Program-made: the position numbers and the translations under genes
Assembly: GCA_003254885.1 (NCBI GenBank)
Contig: QANT01003861.1
Location: 1-64,000 of the forward strand
From: Purshia tridentata
Lineage: Eukaryota; Streptophyta; Magnoliopsida; Rosales; Rosaceae
Direction: 5' to 3'
DNA length: 64,000 nt
Shown: positions 40,534-52,204 of the stretch, piece after piece
Layout of the letters: every line of letters starts with the position of its first letter
How positions within the stretch are numbered: position 1 is the first letter of the stretch
The notes under the pieces: generated by a model
Told to the model about the DNA's origin: nothing
The model's input: only the letters and a program-made list of their open reading frames with translations
Databases searched by the model: none

Positions 40534-42466
40534 TCAGTCCTCCACTTGAGTGTTGAAAATAAAACTTGGGAAAGCTGTCGTGACGTCCCTGCCGTGCCAA
40601 TAACATATATAGCATAAGATAACTCTCAAATTCATATCTTGCTAATTCATGACAAAATGGAAGGAATGGAAGCAAGAAGGGTACGTTAAATATGAAAGTG
40701 TCATGTTCTTTAGGAGTTTCGGGTTCTTAAAAACAAACGCTTTCCATTCGTCTTTGCTAATTTTATCATCCCTGTCAGCATCGGCATCCTCGAATGTCTG
40801 AGCAAGGAAAGAGAAGTTTGAGAGTAAGTTTGGTAGAGTAGTTAAAGGCACACAAGTAGTTTATAACATAGATTGATAATTCATGCCTTATCAACGATAG
40901 CTTCGAGAGTTTCATCCGACACCTGTATGCCAGATTCCAACAGAGTGGCAACTACCATTTGCCTTACCTGAAATCCAACATATGAATCAACAGTTTCCAA
41001 AATTATAATGAATCAAATGACACAATCACACAGACAAAAGGACTAAAAAGAATCCAGGCAAGAACTTGGTTCTTAGTCTGAAACACATGAAATAACCTAC
41101 TTCTTCCCGCTCAATATATCCAGTCTGTCTCAAATCATACAACCTAAATGCGACTGCATACAACACAAAGAGAGAGAAAAGAGAACAATGTCATTTACAT
41201 GAATGCCTTCAAACATTATGTTAAGGAACTGAAGTTGGCCCAATGAATACTTACAATCAACCTTGTCGTCAAGAGGAGCACATGGATGAAATACGCTTAG
41301 TGCGTGGACAAACTCGTCAAATTCAATGGCGCCCTTTTTCTTTTCGTCAAAAACATCAAACACCTACACCCATTGCATCACGGATTGAAAGGGAAACAAA
41401 TTATATGTTGGGTCAGATCCATGTTCTATATATGACATGGTCACCAATGTAAGATAATGGATTCGATCTAAAGCATAGATGTCTAACATTGTTGATAAAT
41501 TCTCTATCCCTTTAAATGTCTAACATCTATCAAAACACTATTATAAAGTCAATAGAAGAGTTTGGTGTTATGAACTTCACAAAAATTCGTATTGCCTAAA
41601 ATACCCTTTATTTCAACAAAAGGGTCGTTTTAGAACAACTTAATAAATGAAAGTAAAATAAAACACAACAATTAAATAGAATCAAGATGAACTAGAATTT
41701 CCAATAGAGAGTTTCACATTATTTATGGAATTAAACACAAATTGTGTCTCAATGAACTTACCCTATCCAGAAAAAGATTTTCACCTGCTGCAGTTTTGAA
41801 TAGCGCCAACCTGAGATCCTCCTGAAAATGAGAAATTAAGAAAGAAAAACGAAAAATAAAAAAGGAAAAAACAAATAATTTCCATTACCTAAATAATCTA
41901 AGAAATTCGAAAATATTGAAAATTAAAAAAACGCACGCACGCACGGACGCAAGCAAGCACATATAATTTGATTAACCTTGTGAATTAAGCCATCGTTGAG
42001 AATCGAACTACTCAACTTGTTGAACAATTCGCGCAATGCTTCCACCTCATTCACATTAACTGAGAAATTAACATTATTTAATCAATTAAAAATTAAAAAA
42101 AAACAATCATGTTTATGTATGAAATGAATGAAGGAGAAATTGGACAAACACGGAGAGCTGGCAGCGAGCCTAACGACGTCGTCGTGGGTGTAAGAACGGC
42201 GTTGATGCGGACGGTGCTGACCGAAGCAACCAGCTAAGTTGAAGATGAAACCTTCGACGAAGACAACTAGTGGTATGAGCACCACACACAGACTCTCGCA
42301 GAATCTCAGCGAGCTCGAACTCGACCTCTTGTAATCATCATTATACCACAATAATTGTATCAAAATGCTCAATTTAATTTTCTCGGCAACCAAACAGGAA
42401 CTGTATGAGAAAACAAATTATTGGAGAGAGAGAGAGAGAGAGAGAGAGTACCTGCGTGGAATCCAT
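40534..42466 (-). CDS. CBL10: Calcineurin B-like protein, CBL10 type
   Basis: Nine exons give 248 residues: 42466-42452, 42327-42150, 42059-41977, 41821-41762, 41363-41255, 41153-41101, 40967-40887, 40797-40685 and 40588-40534. The first coding exon is only 15 nt (MDSTQ). A hydrophobic segment at about residues 18-38 replaces the myristoylation motif of other CBLs, the hallmark of CBL10, which sits on tonoplast or plasma membrane. EF-hand loops are visible at 118-129, 155-166 (degenerate) and 199-210; EF1 is atypical. The FPSF motif near the C-terminus is the CIPK phosphorylation site. CBL10 binds Ca2+ and recruits CIPK24/SOS2 in salt tolerance. Intron 7 has a GC donor (AAG|GCATGA). At exon 2 the donor must be the second of two overlapping GTs to keep the frame. 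A (GA)13 run lies inside intron 1. An alternative start at 42393 would need intron 1 retention. Confidence 0.95.
42424..42449. repeat. (GA)13 microsatellite at the donor end of CBL10 intron 1
   Basis: The GA run (CT on the coding strand) begins two bases after the CBL10 intron 1 donor GTAC. Its place could influence choice of the donor and of the short first coding exon, but that is inference. Confidence 0.9.
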
Positions 42467-43427
42467 GTCCGTACGGAACAATAAATCGCGAAGAAGAAAT
42501 CTTTGTCTCTCGGTGTTCGACATCAGCGTTTTGGAGAATCGAATCGAATCTCAATTTGTTCTCAAAGGCATTTTTACACACAGAGGGAGAGACAGTTGAC
42601 AGTTAACCGGAGGAACAAGGAACTTAATTAATCAATTATTTCATGTTCTAGATAAAATAATGTATATTTTAAACAGTAAAAGAAAATATTATATTTTACA
42701 AAATTATTCATCCACTAAACTCAATTATTGTAATTATTATAAGCTAGTGAGTGGCCACAAATTTGTAGTTGGATTCAAGGAATTATATTTAAAAAATTTC
42801 TATAAAATTTTCATTTTTTAGAATTCTCAAAATATTATTGAATTAAAATTATTGAAATATTTTATTTTTGACCATTCGAAATTTTTTCAAAATCTAAAAT
42901 TTAATTCGATGGTTGAATTATAAAGGAGGGCACATGAAATAATTTGTGATATAAAAATATTTATCCTTTCAAATAAACTTTCCATTTTTGTGCTGATTTT
43001 GACAAGTTTTTCATTTATGGCCATAAAATTTAAAATTTGTTAATTGACTCTTTAAATTTAGAAATTCAACATCTAAATGAATGAAAATTATGAAATCGTT
43101 GTAATTTTGTCAAGTTTTTAGGCTGATGTTTCATTTTTGTCCTAATTAACAATCGAATCAAAATTTAAAGACACAAGTAAAAATGTTTTAAAGTTAAAGG
43201 ACTAAAAAGAAAAAAAAAATGTGAAAATCCAAAGGACATCACATTAGTGTATTTAACTCTTACGCAATTTATTCAAAAGAGACAAGATGCATGAATAGGA
43301 AAACGACAACAACTCAAGCTGTGGAGCAAAACTACTTGTCGTTTTACTGACGTAATATACAAGGCAGCTGAGTCTCGAATCTTTACATCAAATAGTGCAA
43401 TTTTTATGTGAACAATGAGTGAATCGG
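42467..43427. other. Intergenic region between PLD epsilon and CBL10
   Basis: Both genes run on the minus strand. The first ~130 bases hold the CBL10 leader; a non-canonical frame covers it. The rest is AT-rich and must include the CBL10 promoter and the PLD epsilon 3' region. No other feature is seen. Confidence 0.6.
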
Positions 43428-46425
43428 CTATGTAGTAAACATTGGTGGTAGAAGCTTTGATCTCTTGCCCCTTACCAGACCCTTCGTATCAGGAAAATGG
43501 CTACCTTCTTCTTCATTCCCAAGATCCTCAACATGACCCTCCTCTGTAACTCTCACAGGGTATGTCACAAGGTGAACACCTTCCATTTCCACCACTTGTT
43601 CACCACTGTAAGCCTTCCACATCTGGTCCCCTATGGAACGCACTGTTTGCACGCATTCTAAGCTTTCGGGGTGTTTAAACACTTCTTCGTGATCAGCAGC
43701 ATCGCGGCCTGTGTGCTCGTACCATAATGACATCCTGTATGCTTCAATGTCAGGGCTGCTCATCAACATCGACTTGTTAGTGTCACCATTTTCGGTGTGC
43801 TGGTAGCATCCTATGGCTATCTCAGTATCTCGTTTTCCATCCATGGATCTTTGGTTTATGTTTGCAGATCCTATCAGAAGGTATGCATCGTCCACTGAAA
43901 TATAGTAGACCCCACAAACAAGATAAATTTTGATATTGAAGAAAATAAAGAATGATGATATGGGAAACCATAATTTATTTGCTTAGTACGTGTTTTCTGT
44001 GCTGATATTTGTTTGTATTCAAAATTATGTTGATTTGGGTTTAGCATTTAGAGCTTATTGAAAAGATAATTGAAAAAAAGTCTAGAATGGCGTAGTTTTA
44101 GACATAAACACAATATCGGCACAAAAAATACATAGTATCGAGATTTTAATAATTAAGGGTAGATGTAACATGAATCATATTGCTAATTACATATCTCACA
44201 AAAATGTCTCATGTGGGCGACACTTTTATAAGAGATGTAGTCAAGTAGTGGTTCAATAAATGTGAATTTAGTGTTGAGCCACATACCTATCATGAGCTTG
44301 GAGTGGACATACACCATGAACCTCCTATGCTTCTGTGCATTCCAGTACTGTGTTGCTGGATGAGGGGAATGTGGAGGAACAAAATCTCCTTCCCTCTCTA
44401 CTTCTCTGTTTGCAAGGCAATAGAAGTTCAAATAGTCTCTTGGGTGCCCTTGAACCCCACTTTCTTTTAAGGCTTCCCCAATCAACCTATACATCATTGA
44501 CATTGTTTCTCTGGTCCAGTGAAGTATGTCCTGAACTGATTCACTCTCAGTTAAACCTTCTGGCCACATTGGTATCACTATATACACTGCAAACCTCTCA
44601 TTTGCTTTTATCTTATTCACCACCTTCAGTGCAATCTCAATGGGGATCAAGTTTCTGCACCCACAGTGTTTGTCTTTATCCCACAAATGGCACCCTCCAA
44701 TGAAATATTGGTTCTCAATGTATAGAAACTTATCGGCACGCCTAATTGCTCCAACATAAGCTTCATGAATGCTTTGCTCCACAGTCAAGTTTCTGAACAG
44801 TTGGCTTGCTGACACATGGTCAATTGATCTAAGAACTTGAACATTCCAACCCCTCCGATCAGAGGGTTGACCTCTTGCATAAGTCTGCTGGATCAGTTTT
44901 GATAAGGTGCTAGTAGGGACCAACAGAGAAGGATCACATTGCTTAGTCCATCGTTGCTCGAAATTAGTTAGCACATCCCAAGCAGCCTCGCCGGTTACAC
45001 AGGCATGAGCATCGTGCCACGGGGTTCTTGGCCCTCCTTTTTGAAGGCTAGCCCCTGCGATGTTCGTCTGATAAAAATCATTACAATGAGATTCTGTGTA
45101 GAGTGTGTGAAATAGTGAATGTTGTTCTGTGTCATAGCGCCCATCACAAAGATCTAACCCACCAAGAAAGCTCATAATTGCTCTATCACTTGGACTAATG
45201 GTGGATTTGGTGTCTACAACAATAGTTTTCTGATGGTGGGAGAAGATTGTTGGGAATTTGTGGTGCAATCTTGGGAACAATTTGCATACTACTTTGGAGT
45301 GTGCAAAGTAGGCAAATGCATCTTCATCATTGGTTCTCATTATTCCTTTGTTCTTGATAATTGGCAAAGATGTTTCATCATCCCAAAGCATTATTCTCAC
45401 TGCCACACCTTCCTCAGCCTTCTGCTTCAATAAATCACCAAGCTTCACTCCTCTTGCATGTGTGATGTCTGTTTGAGGATCCCTGACCTGCTTAAGAGTA
45501 TGTAAATATATAAGGTTCTGAAAACAAAAGAGGAGTAATTATAGCTAGGAAATTGTGCTCCACTTCCATTTACCAGAACCATTTTCGGGTTGAAAGACCA
45601 GCCTGCAATGTAAATCAAATGCTTTGCCCCCTCAATGGCTTTGTACACATCGTCCCATAGTCTTCTTGGAGTCCCACAAAGCTCCGGAAAAGGCTTGAAA
45701 GTTGAGCAATGGTGAGCGTCTTGATAAAGTGTGACATGGCTATTGGATCTTTGTGGAAATGTTGCATTCCTCACCCCCTGGAATTCACCATTACTAGTCA
45801 TTTTTCCCCAAGTTGGTTCAAACTCCGCGGGCTTAAACCATAACATGAACCGGAGCTTGAGTTCCGGATTTGGCTTCCCACATTCGTTAAGGAGAGGGAA
45901 GAATCCATTAATAAAACTTGCTCCATTTAGTATCTCATGGGCCTGCATTTGAAATTTTCCCAAGAAGGAGCATTTCGTTATCATAGTGATGGTAATTGTT
46001 GAATCCGGCGGATGGGCACAGAGGATTTGAAAGGTTTGGTTCCAAACCCGGTCACCTTCATTGGTTGTCTTTGCTACTCTCTTGTTGTCTATCTTGATGG
46101 CCACATATGCAGGCTTCCCATTTGAAAACATGCACTGCAGAAAATATATTGAACTTTGTGAGCAACAACAAATGGTAGGGGGATACATGATTAGCCTTCT
46201 ACCTTTTTTATACAATGCATTGAAAGTACTTCATTTATCATTAAGGTACAAAAAAGCTCGCTCAATTTTCTGCTGCTTGTGATGATCAAATTTGTTCACT
46301 GCAATATTCTTAATTGACCAATTAGTACTTACATTGAATGGGAATGGAGGTGGTATATAAGGTGTGGCATGGAAGATGGTAACTTCAAGTGTTCCATGAA
46401 GAAACTTATGTGCTTTTCTCTCCAT
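43428..46425 (-). CDS. PLDEPSILON: Phospholipase D epsilon (C2-type PLD)
   Basis: Four exons, 46425-46333, 46134-45574, 45487-44287 and 43894-43428, give 773 residues (Arabidopsis PLD epsilon about 762). An N-terminal C2 domain starts at LHGTLEVTIFHATPY and runs to about residue 145. The two HKD catalytic motifs are intact: HQKTIVVD (303-310, HxKxxxxD) and HSKLMIVD (613-620) followed by GSANINQRS. The enzyme cleaves phosphatidylcholine or -ethanolamine to phosphatidic acid at the plasma membrane; in Arabidopsis PLD epsilon promotes growth and nitrogen response. The C-terminus KGLVRGKRSKLLPPMFTT matches that clade. I chose the ATG at 46425 because the upstream in-frame ATG (46509) reads through GA-repeat leader. 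Orthologue At1g55180 (recalled), beside FLXL3 and PRA1.F2 there too. Confidence 0.97.
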
Positions 46426-49400
46426 AGCTTTATGCTTCAAACAATCTGACCCCAGAGAGAGAGAGAGAGAGAGATAGAGAAAGACAAAGAAAGAGAGATG
46501 GGGATGCATGTGTCAAATCATTGTTCATATATAAAGGTTATTCTTAGGTTGAGTTTTATGTTGCAATTGGAGATGGGAAGGAAAGTTTATAAGCAAATGA
46601 TAAGGTTGGCAGTAGGAAAAACTTGTGGAACTTTCAATCTCTAGTCTTAAAGGCAACCCTCAACTCCATCAATAGTTTTTACGTCAAGTTGAAGTATATA
46701 TATTAAATTCAAATGAACACACTTCCTTGCCCAAAAACCTGTATTATTCTAAGTGTCCCATTTGTACAGCCTTCAAATAGATTATAGAGCCGAAATATTT
46801 CCCGCGCATGTGGGCGATTGTAAACCGTTGATTGGGATACCACATTGTGGGGTCCACGCCCATCAACAGTCCAAAATCCTTCATACGCCAAGATTTTCCT
46901 AGATTATGGCAAATTTGAGCCATCTAAGAAGTAGCTGACCTTTTGAGTTTTGATGGATTAGTGGCTGACCAGATTGATTAAAATAAACTAGACAGAAACC
47001 AACAAGCAAGAGATTGAGAATTTGGTGGTTATCAATCTGAGAGTTTGACTTGGCAAACAAAATTTGCCAAGAACTGAGTCATTAATTAATTTTCAATACA
47101 TTCCTGGATAACCCAACTTTCATAATAGGCAAAAGAAGGCCTCAATTGTCTACTTGAACCATTAGGTACAAAATGGGTGACGTGATCATTGAATAAGAAC
47201 CATCGTCTCCCTACCCTACCCCATGTCATCCTTTAAAGTGATGACGTGGTAATTAAGTTAGTCAAAATTAGAAGATAGTCGGGTTGTGTACCGCTCTTCT
47301 AAAAAACACTCACAAATTCTCAAAATTAATTCCTTGTTTGAATAACTTTGGAAGTTATAAAGTTTTTTTATATAAATCAACTAGTTATTAATCTAATTGA
47401 TGGGTAATCTAGTTCGAAGGATTATAAAATTACTCACAATGTACCCAAATTCGATCCCCTATTTCCGAGCTAAAAATTAAAACTAATTATTAGTCTAATA
47501 GTATTTTTCTCTACTTTGTTAAAAGGCATTCAGTCGTAGTTAAAATAATAATAATTATTATAACACATTGAATAGAAGGCTTATATAATTAAGGGAAACT
47601 TTATGTTGAAGAATTTGGCTTGGATGATGGTGTTTGTGAGGTGAGATTATAGTCAATGGTGCTTATCCCTACCAGCAAGGTGTGCCTCAACTTATAACAA
47701 ATCATCTCCTGGATATAATGAAGCCCAACGAAGACCGACTCTAAACCACACAAGTCTTTATCCAAGTTCTGTTTCTACACACAAGAGAACCCAAAAAAGA
47801 AAGAAATGTCTGAGAAGAAAAAAAGGTTCCTACCAAAAAAGGAAAGTTACAAAGCTAACTTAATAGAGCTTTTGTTCTGAGAAAAAGAAGAAGAAAAAAT
47901 TCATATGCAATATATTGATGTTACATACAACGTAAGAATGAAGGTTTGGAAATGAAAATTGTATTTGAGCTTCCAATATATAAAAAAAAATTAGAGAAAA
48001 GTTTCATAAAGAGGAATGCACACTGGAAATTAGTAATTTACTTACTTTAGAAAAAAAAACAAAAACAAAAAACAAATAATACCAGAAAGAGATGTAGCGA
48101 CTTGTCTTTTAGAGGAATTAAAGAGCAACATAACTGTTGGTTAATTATAAGACTTATGATTTGACAAATATAATTTCTCCTCAAATAAAGATGTGGGACC
48201 CAAAAGTAATGTGATTATCTTTTTATTGTTTTGTTTTTACCTTTTGTACTTATGGTTTTATTGCCCTAACTATAGTCATTAATCATTCTTTGTTTGAATC
48301 CCTTTATCTTTTTTTTTTGTCTAAAAACTTTTTGAAACTCAACATTGCAGGTTTTGAATCCTAGCAAACATAAGAACATTTGAATTTACTTGATATGTGT
48401 TATTTGTGGATAATTCATAATTGCGTGCATCAAGAATTTATCAAAAGAATTTACACCAAATTAGGAAATAGATGGTAGAGTATTTCCTAGTTACCCAAAA
48501 GTTAATCATCTCGCAGATATATAGTTTATTTTTTGTCATAGTTCTCAATGAGAAATACAAGAGATTGTAATTCTTAGATACAGACGGATTCACCTTTTCA
48601 CTAGCTCTCAACACAACATAGAAATAAAGGAAATACTATCCACCTATTTTCTTATTATTATTCTCATTGCATTGTTTTCTTTATGATCGGACCATTCATT
48701 ATTTAGATAATTATTTCAAAATTATCTATGTAAAAAATAATTAAATCAGAAATCGTATGGTCATGTAATAATAATTAAATAAACAAACGATGAATCAAAT
48801 TGTTACTAAAATCGTCTGTTTATTTGATCATAATTAAATAATAAAACGATTTACGATTTAGTCGACTTTTTACAAAAATGATCTTCATAATTCGATTTAA
48901 AAAATAATTATCCCGATCATAAATTTACTTTACAAAATGTGAATAATAAAAAAATAATTGATAAAAAAAGAAAAAAAGAATGTAAATAGCATTCATCAAA
49001 GAATAACAGAAGAATCTGTGTTAGCCTTAGCCTTGATCATAATTATCACTTTCACTATTACACACATTTCCAGAACAAGACTGACAACTAGACAACCACA
49101 TCCATCTACATAGATTTCTCCACCACCATCAACATTTTCAGTACTTCCACATGCTCTCTCCCATAGGCGCTGTGGCACCTTCTCCTTTGACCCCAAGTGA
49201 GCAATTACCCAATACGACCAACTTTAACTACTCCACTCACGTGGCATCTGATCATTGGCTCTAGCTACCGATGCACAGATTTTTATCCACTGCAATCATG
49301 CCACGTGGGCTAATTTATGGCTTCCCAATTATAGTAAAGTATCCTAGATCTTTAATCCAAAAGCAAAAGTTTAACAACTTTTCTTTCTTGTCGTTGCCAG

Positions 49401-49962
49401 CACGCCACGTGGCCCTGTGGGCCGGCCTCCCGCCTCGTTGGTACCCTTCCGTCTCTTTATCGTGGCCGTCCCCACAATGTTTAGTGTGGTCTTATCCGCA
49501 CAAGAGTCCAACTCATTGCTTATGGAAGGGCAGTTGAAGTCATTGGGCCCCTTGAAACACAACTACCATAATTTTATAAGGGAAGTTTAGAGTGTTTAGG
49601 ACCCTATGATAAGCCAATGCTCCTGCTTGTAGAAGTCTCTAATGGGGAGGTTTAGACGATTCACTTTCACAATCAACTTTTCATGTGAGTGGTATGTGCA
49701 TAATTGATAATTGTAAGAGAGATAATGTATACAACAGTTAATTTTTTGTTACGAAAGAATTAAAATGTAATAAGTTAATTTGAATACATGAATTAACAAA
49801 AAATCTTAAGTTTTACTTTTGAAATATAATAATCAATTAAAAATTTAAGATTCATTCAATTATTTGATATGATTTTTATTTAAGTAATAAGTATTTGATT
49901 TCAGTTCAGCAATCAAATGAATAAGTAGTTGTTTTCATTTTGTTTTTAGTTATAGTTTTTGT
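46426..49962. other. Divergent intergenic region PLD epsilon to PRA1.F, left part
   Basis: It includes the PLD epsilon leader with a GA run near 46455-46474 and its promoter, then 3 kb of AT-rich spacer. No coding gene is seen; the frame at 48996-49196 (-) starts with TTG and lacks any support. Three CACGTG boxes lie at 49238-49411 and are listed separately. Confidence 0.6.
49238..49411. promoter_or_regulatory. Cluster of three G-boxes (CACGTG)
   Basis: Palindromic CACGTG occurs at 49238-49243, 49302-49307 and 49406-49411. The second and third are in a GCCACGTGG context, typical of ABA- or light-response elements bound by bZIP and bHLH factors. The stretch is less AT-rich than its surroundings. 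The nearest starts are 2.8 kb (PLD epsilon) and 1.9 kb (PRA1.F) away, so the target gene is unclear. Confidence 0.5.
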
Positions 49963-50939
49963 TGTAACACGAATTCTCCAAAAGGCTAGACTTGGAAAAT
50001 CAATGACCCTGCAAACATGAACGGACCTTCGGGAGGTTAGAGGGCACCGGTGTGGTGCCGGCCAATGGCTCTCCGACAGTCAAGTTCCAATGGCTCTCCG
50101 ACAGTCAAGTTATTAAACAAGATCGATCAATAACTCAAGGCAGTGAGCTTAGAGTTTAGAATTTTTTATCTTCGAATGAGATTGTGAGAGCGTTTATATA
50201 GAAGATGAGCTAATCCTCATGGCCTTAGGATTGTAAGTTCATTGAACTTGTAATCACCGGGAACTATAATCCATATAGGATTGAACTTTTATGCTTGGAT
50301 CCTTATTTGGGAAGGATTCAAGCTCAGTTTGTGTTATTGGAAAGGTCCAATTGTAGTAGGAGTCTATTTCCTTGCTTTATGTGAAGTTCGTGGAGGTCCT
50401 CTGCTCCATGTCGCATGAAGGTACTCCTTTCTGTAGTGGTTCGTACCGGATGAAGCACCTCTAATGCGGAACTTACCATTGTAGGTCCAGATTGTAAGTT
50501 CATTGAACTTGTAATCACCGAGAACTATAATCCATATAGGATTGAACTTTTATGCTTGGATCCTTATTTGGGAAGGATTCAAGCTCAGTTTGTGTTATTG
50601 AAAAGGTCCAATTGTAGTAGGAGTCTATTTCCTTGCTTTATGTGAAGTTCATGGAGGTCCTCTGCTCCATGTCGCATGAAGGTACTCCTTTCTGTAGTGG
50701 TTCGTACCAGATGGAGCACCTCTAATGCGGAACTTACCATTGTAGGTCCATAGTTGGGTTGTGTGCCTTCGAGTAAGGTCCGTTTCTCATGTGTAGGTAG
50801 TGGTGATCTCCATAGTACCTTAGTGATAGAAGACTATCTTATTAGGTGACTACTTAGTTGAGGGTAGCTCGCCTTTTTGTTTAAACGAGGGATGGGTCCT
50901 TAGATATTAGGAGCTTACGGTAGGTACCACCTTGCTACA
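49963..50939 (+). mobile_element. Probable LTR fossil with internal tandem repeat
   Basis: The block starts TGTAACACGAATTC, has a TATA-like TTTATATAG near 50194 and ends CTTGCTACA, which fits an LTR of just under 1 kb with TG...CA ends. The wording near 50040 (GGTGTGGTGCCGGCCAATGG) is of a kind met in plant LTR elements. Family is uncertain. No matching second LTR, no coding part and no clear target-site duplication was found, so it is a solo LTR or fragment. A 261-bp unit inside it is duplicated in tandem. Confidence 0.45.
50230..50750. repeat. 261-bp tandem duplication
   Basis: The unit starting ATTGTAAGTTCATTGAAC occupies about 50230-50490 and recurs at 50491-50750. The copies are about 98 percent identical by eye, so the duplication is recent compared with the host block. 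A smaller direct repeat around CAATGGCTCTCCGACAGTC is found twice at about 50063-50110. Confidence 0.9.
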
Positions 50940-51171
50940 TTGGCACTACCTCCTTGTTACCACTTGCCCATATTCACCGTTACTCAAAAAACAATGAAAA
51001 GCAGGCAAGGACAAGAAGAAAGAAATAATAGTAGCAATAAATAAAAGGATTCCTAATTCCTAAATAAATAATTGTCCAAAAACTTTGATGAATGATCAAC
51101 CAATCACAAACCACATAATACCATGTGGCCCATGTCCGTACACTTTAATACTATGCACCTCACAACCACCT

Positions 51172-51179
51172 TATAAAAA
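51172..51179 (+). promoter_or_regulatory. TATA box of the PRA1.F gene
   Basis: TATAAAAA lies 145 bp before the PRA1.F ATG, with an ACCAATCA CCAAT-type motif near 51098. Transcription would start near 51205, leaving a leader of about 120 bases rich in C and A. Confidence 0.6.
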
Positions 51180-51323
51180 CCGCTCCAATCTGATCCTCGC
51201 ATACGCCAACCACACCCGCAAGTCTCCATCCTTCCTTCCACACCATTCTCATTGATCTTCTCGCAGACTCAAACCTCAATCTCTGCAAAAAGTCAACGAG
51301 TCAAAACCCTGATCACCACCACC

Positions 51324-51896
51324 ATGACCAACTACGGCACCATCCCCACTTCCTCCCATGGACCCTCCAACACCGAATTCATCTCGCGCGCTAAGGACCG
51401 CATCAAGTCCAACCTCGCCGCCCGCCGCTCGTGGAAGCTCATGTTCTCCCCCCACTCCGTCGGCCTCCCCTCCTCCTTCTCCGACGCGCTATTGCGCGTG
51501 CGCACAAACGCCGCCTACTTCCGCACCAACTACGCCATCATCGTCCTCTTAATCCTCTTCCTCAGCCTCCTCTGGCACCCGATCTCGCTCATCGTCTTCG
51601 TCGTCATGATGGCCGCCTGGCTCTTCCTCTACTTCCTCCGCGACGAGCCGCTCTCTCTCTTCGGCCGCATCGTCGACGACCGCATCGTCCTCATCGTCCT
51701 GGGCGTCGTCACGGTGGTGCTTTTGTTCCTGACCAACGCCACGACGAACATACTGGTGGCGCTGCTGGTGGCGGTGGTGTTGGTGGTGCTGCACGGGAGT
51801 TTTCGGAAGACCAACGACTTGTTCTTGGATGAGGAGCACGCTGGGTTGATGACTGCTTCTTCTGCTCCTGCTGGTGGTGCATCTTTATCTCCTTGA
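51324..51896 (+). CDS. PRA1.F: PRA1 family protein, subgroup F
   Basis: A single uninterrupted frame of 190 residues, intronless like other plant PRA1 genes. [11 protein letters not shown] at the start and DLFLDEE near the end match PRA1.F2/F3. The PRA1 core has two hydrophobic hairpins, about residues 70-104 (ending FLYFLRDEP) and 121-157, separated by a short polar loop. These proteins bind prenylated Rab GTPases and reside in ER, Golgi or prevacuolar membranes, helping vesicle traffic. I chose the ATG at 51324 over the upstream in-frame 51252 because family members start MTNYG and the extra part is leader-like. Codon third positions are almost all G/C in the first two thirds and turn T-rich at the end, in contrast to the neighbours. 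Arabidopsis homologues are At1g55190 and At3g13710/At3g13720 (recalled). Confidence 0.95.
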   Translation: MTNYGTIPTSSHGPSNTEFISRAKDRIKSNLAARRSWKLMFSPHSVGLPSSFSDALLRVRTNAAYFRTNYAIIVLLILFLSLLWHPISLIVFVVMMAAWLFLYFLRDEPLSLFGRIVDDRIVLIVLGVVTVVLLFLTNATTNILVALLVAVVLVVLHGSFRKTNDLFLDEEHAGLMTASSAPAGGASLSP

Positions 51897-52204
51897 GCAA
51901 TTAATTTCATGGACTTGTTTGAATTGAATTGTTGTATCATTGTATGTATCTGCCGGAAAATTATGGATTTTTTTGTTTGTGCTTTGGACAGTGTCAGTCC
52001 GATTCTTGTGTCATTGGTTCAGAGTATATGAGATTGAAGTTGTTGTTTGTTCAAATTTAGTGGGAATTGTTGTACCGGTTCGCTACTCAAGCTCGTATAC
52101 ACAGTTACACTTAGCACTCTAGCAGTGGCCAAAGAATTGGATGCAAATTTAACAAGGAACTGATTTGGGACCTTTGGATTCCCAATATATCGTTATCCGA
52201 AAAG

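Noticed and set aside
44335-44703. 122-codon plus-strand frame opposite PLD epsilon
   Set aside because: It is the antisense shadow of PLD epsilon exon 3.
48996-49196. Minus-strand frame of 66 codons near the G-boxes
   Set aside because: It starts with TTG, has no ATG in a fitting place, and resembles no family.
51549-51940. Open frames of about 60-130 codons opposite to and out of frame with PRA1.F
   Set aside because: They are by-products of the high-GC PRA1.F codons; they are low-complexity, and only the plus-strand frame at 51324 matches a family.
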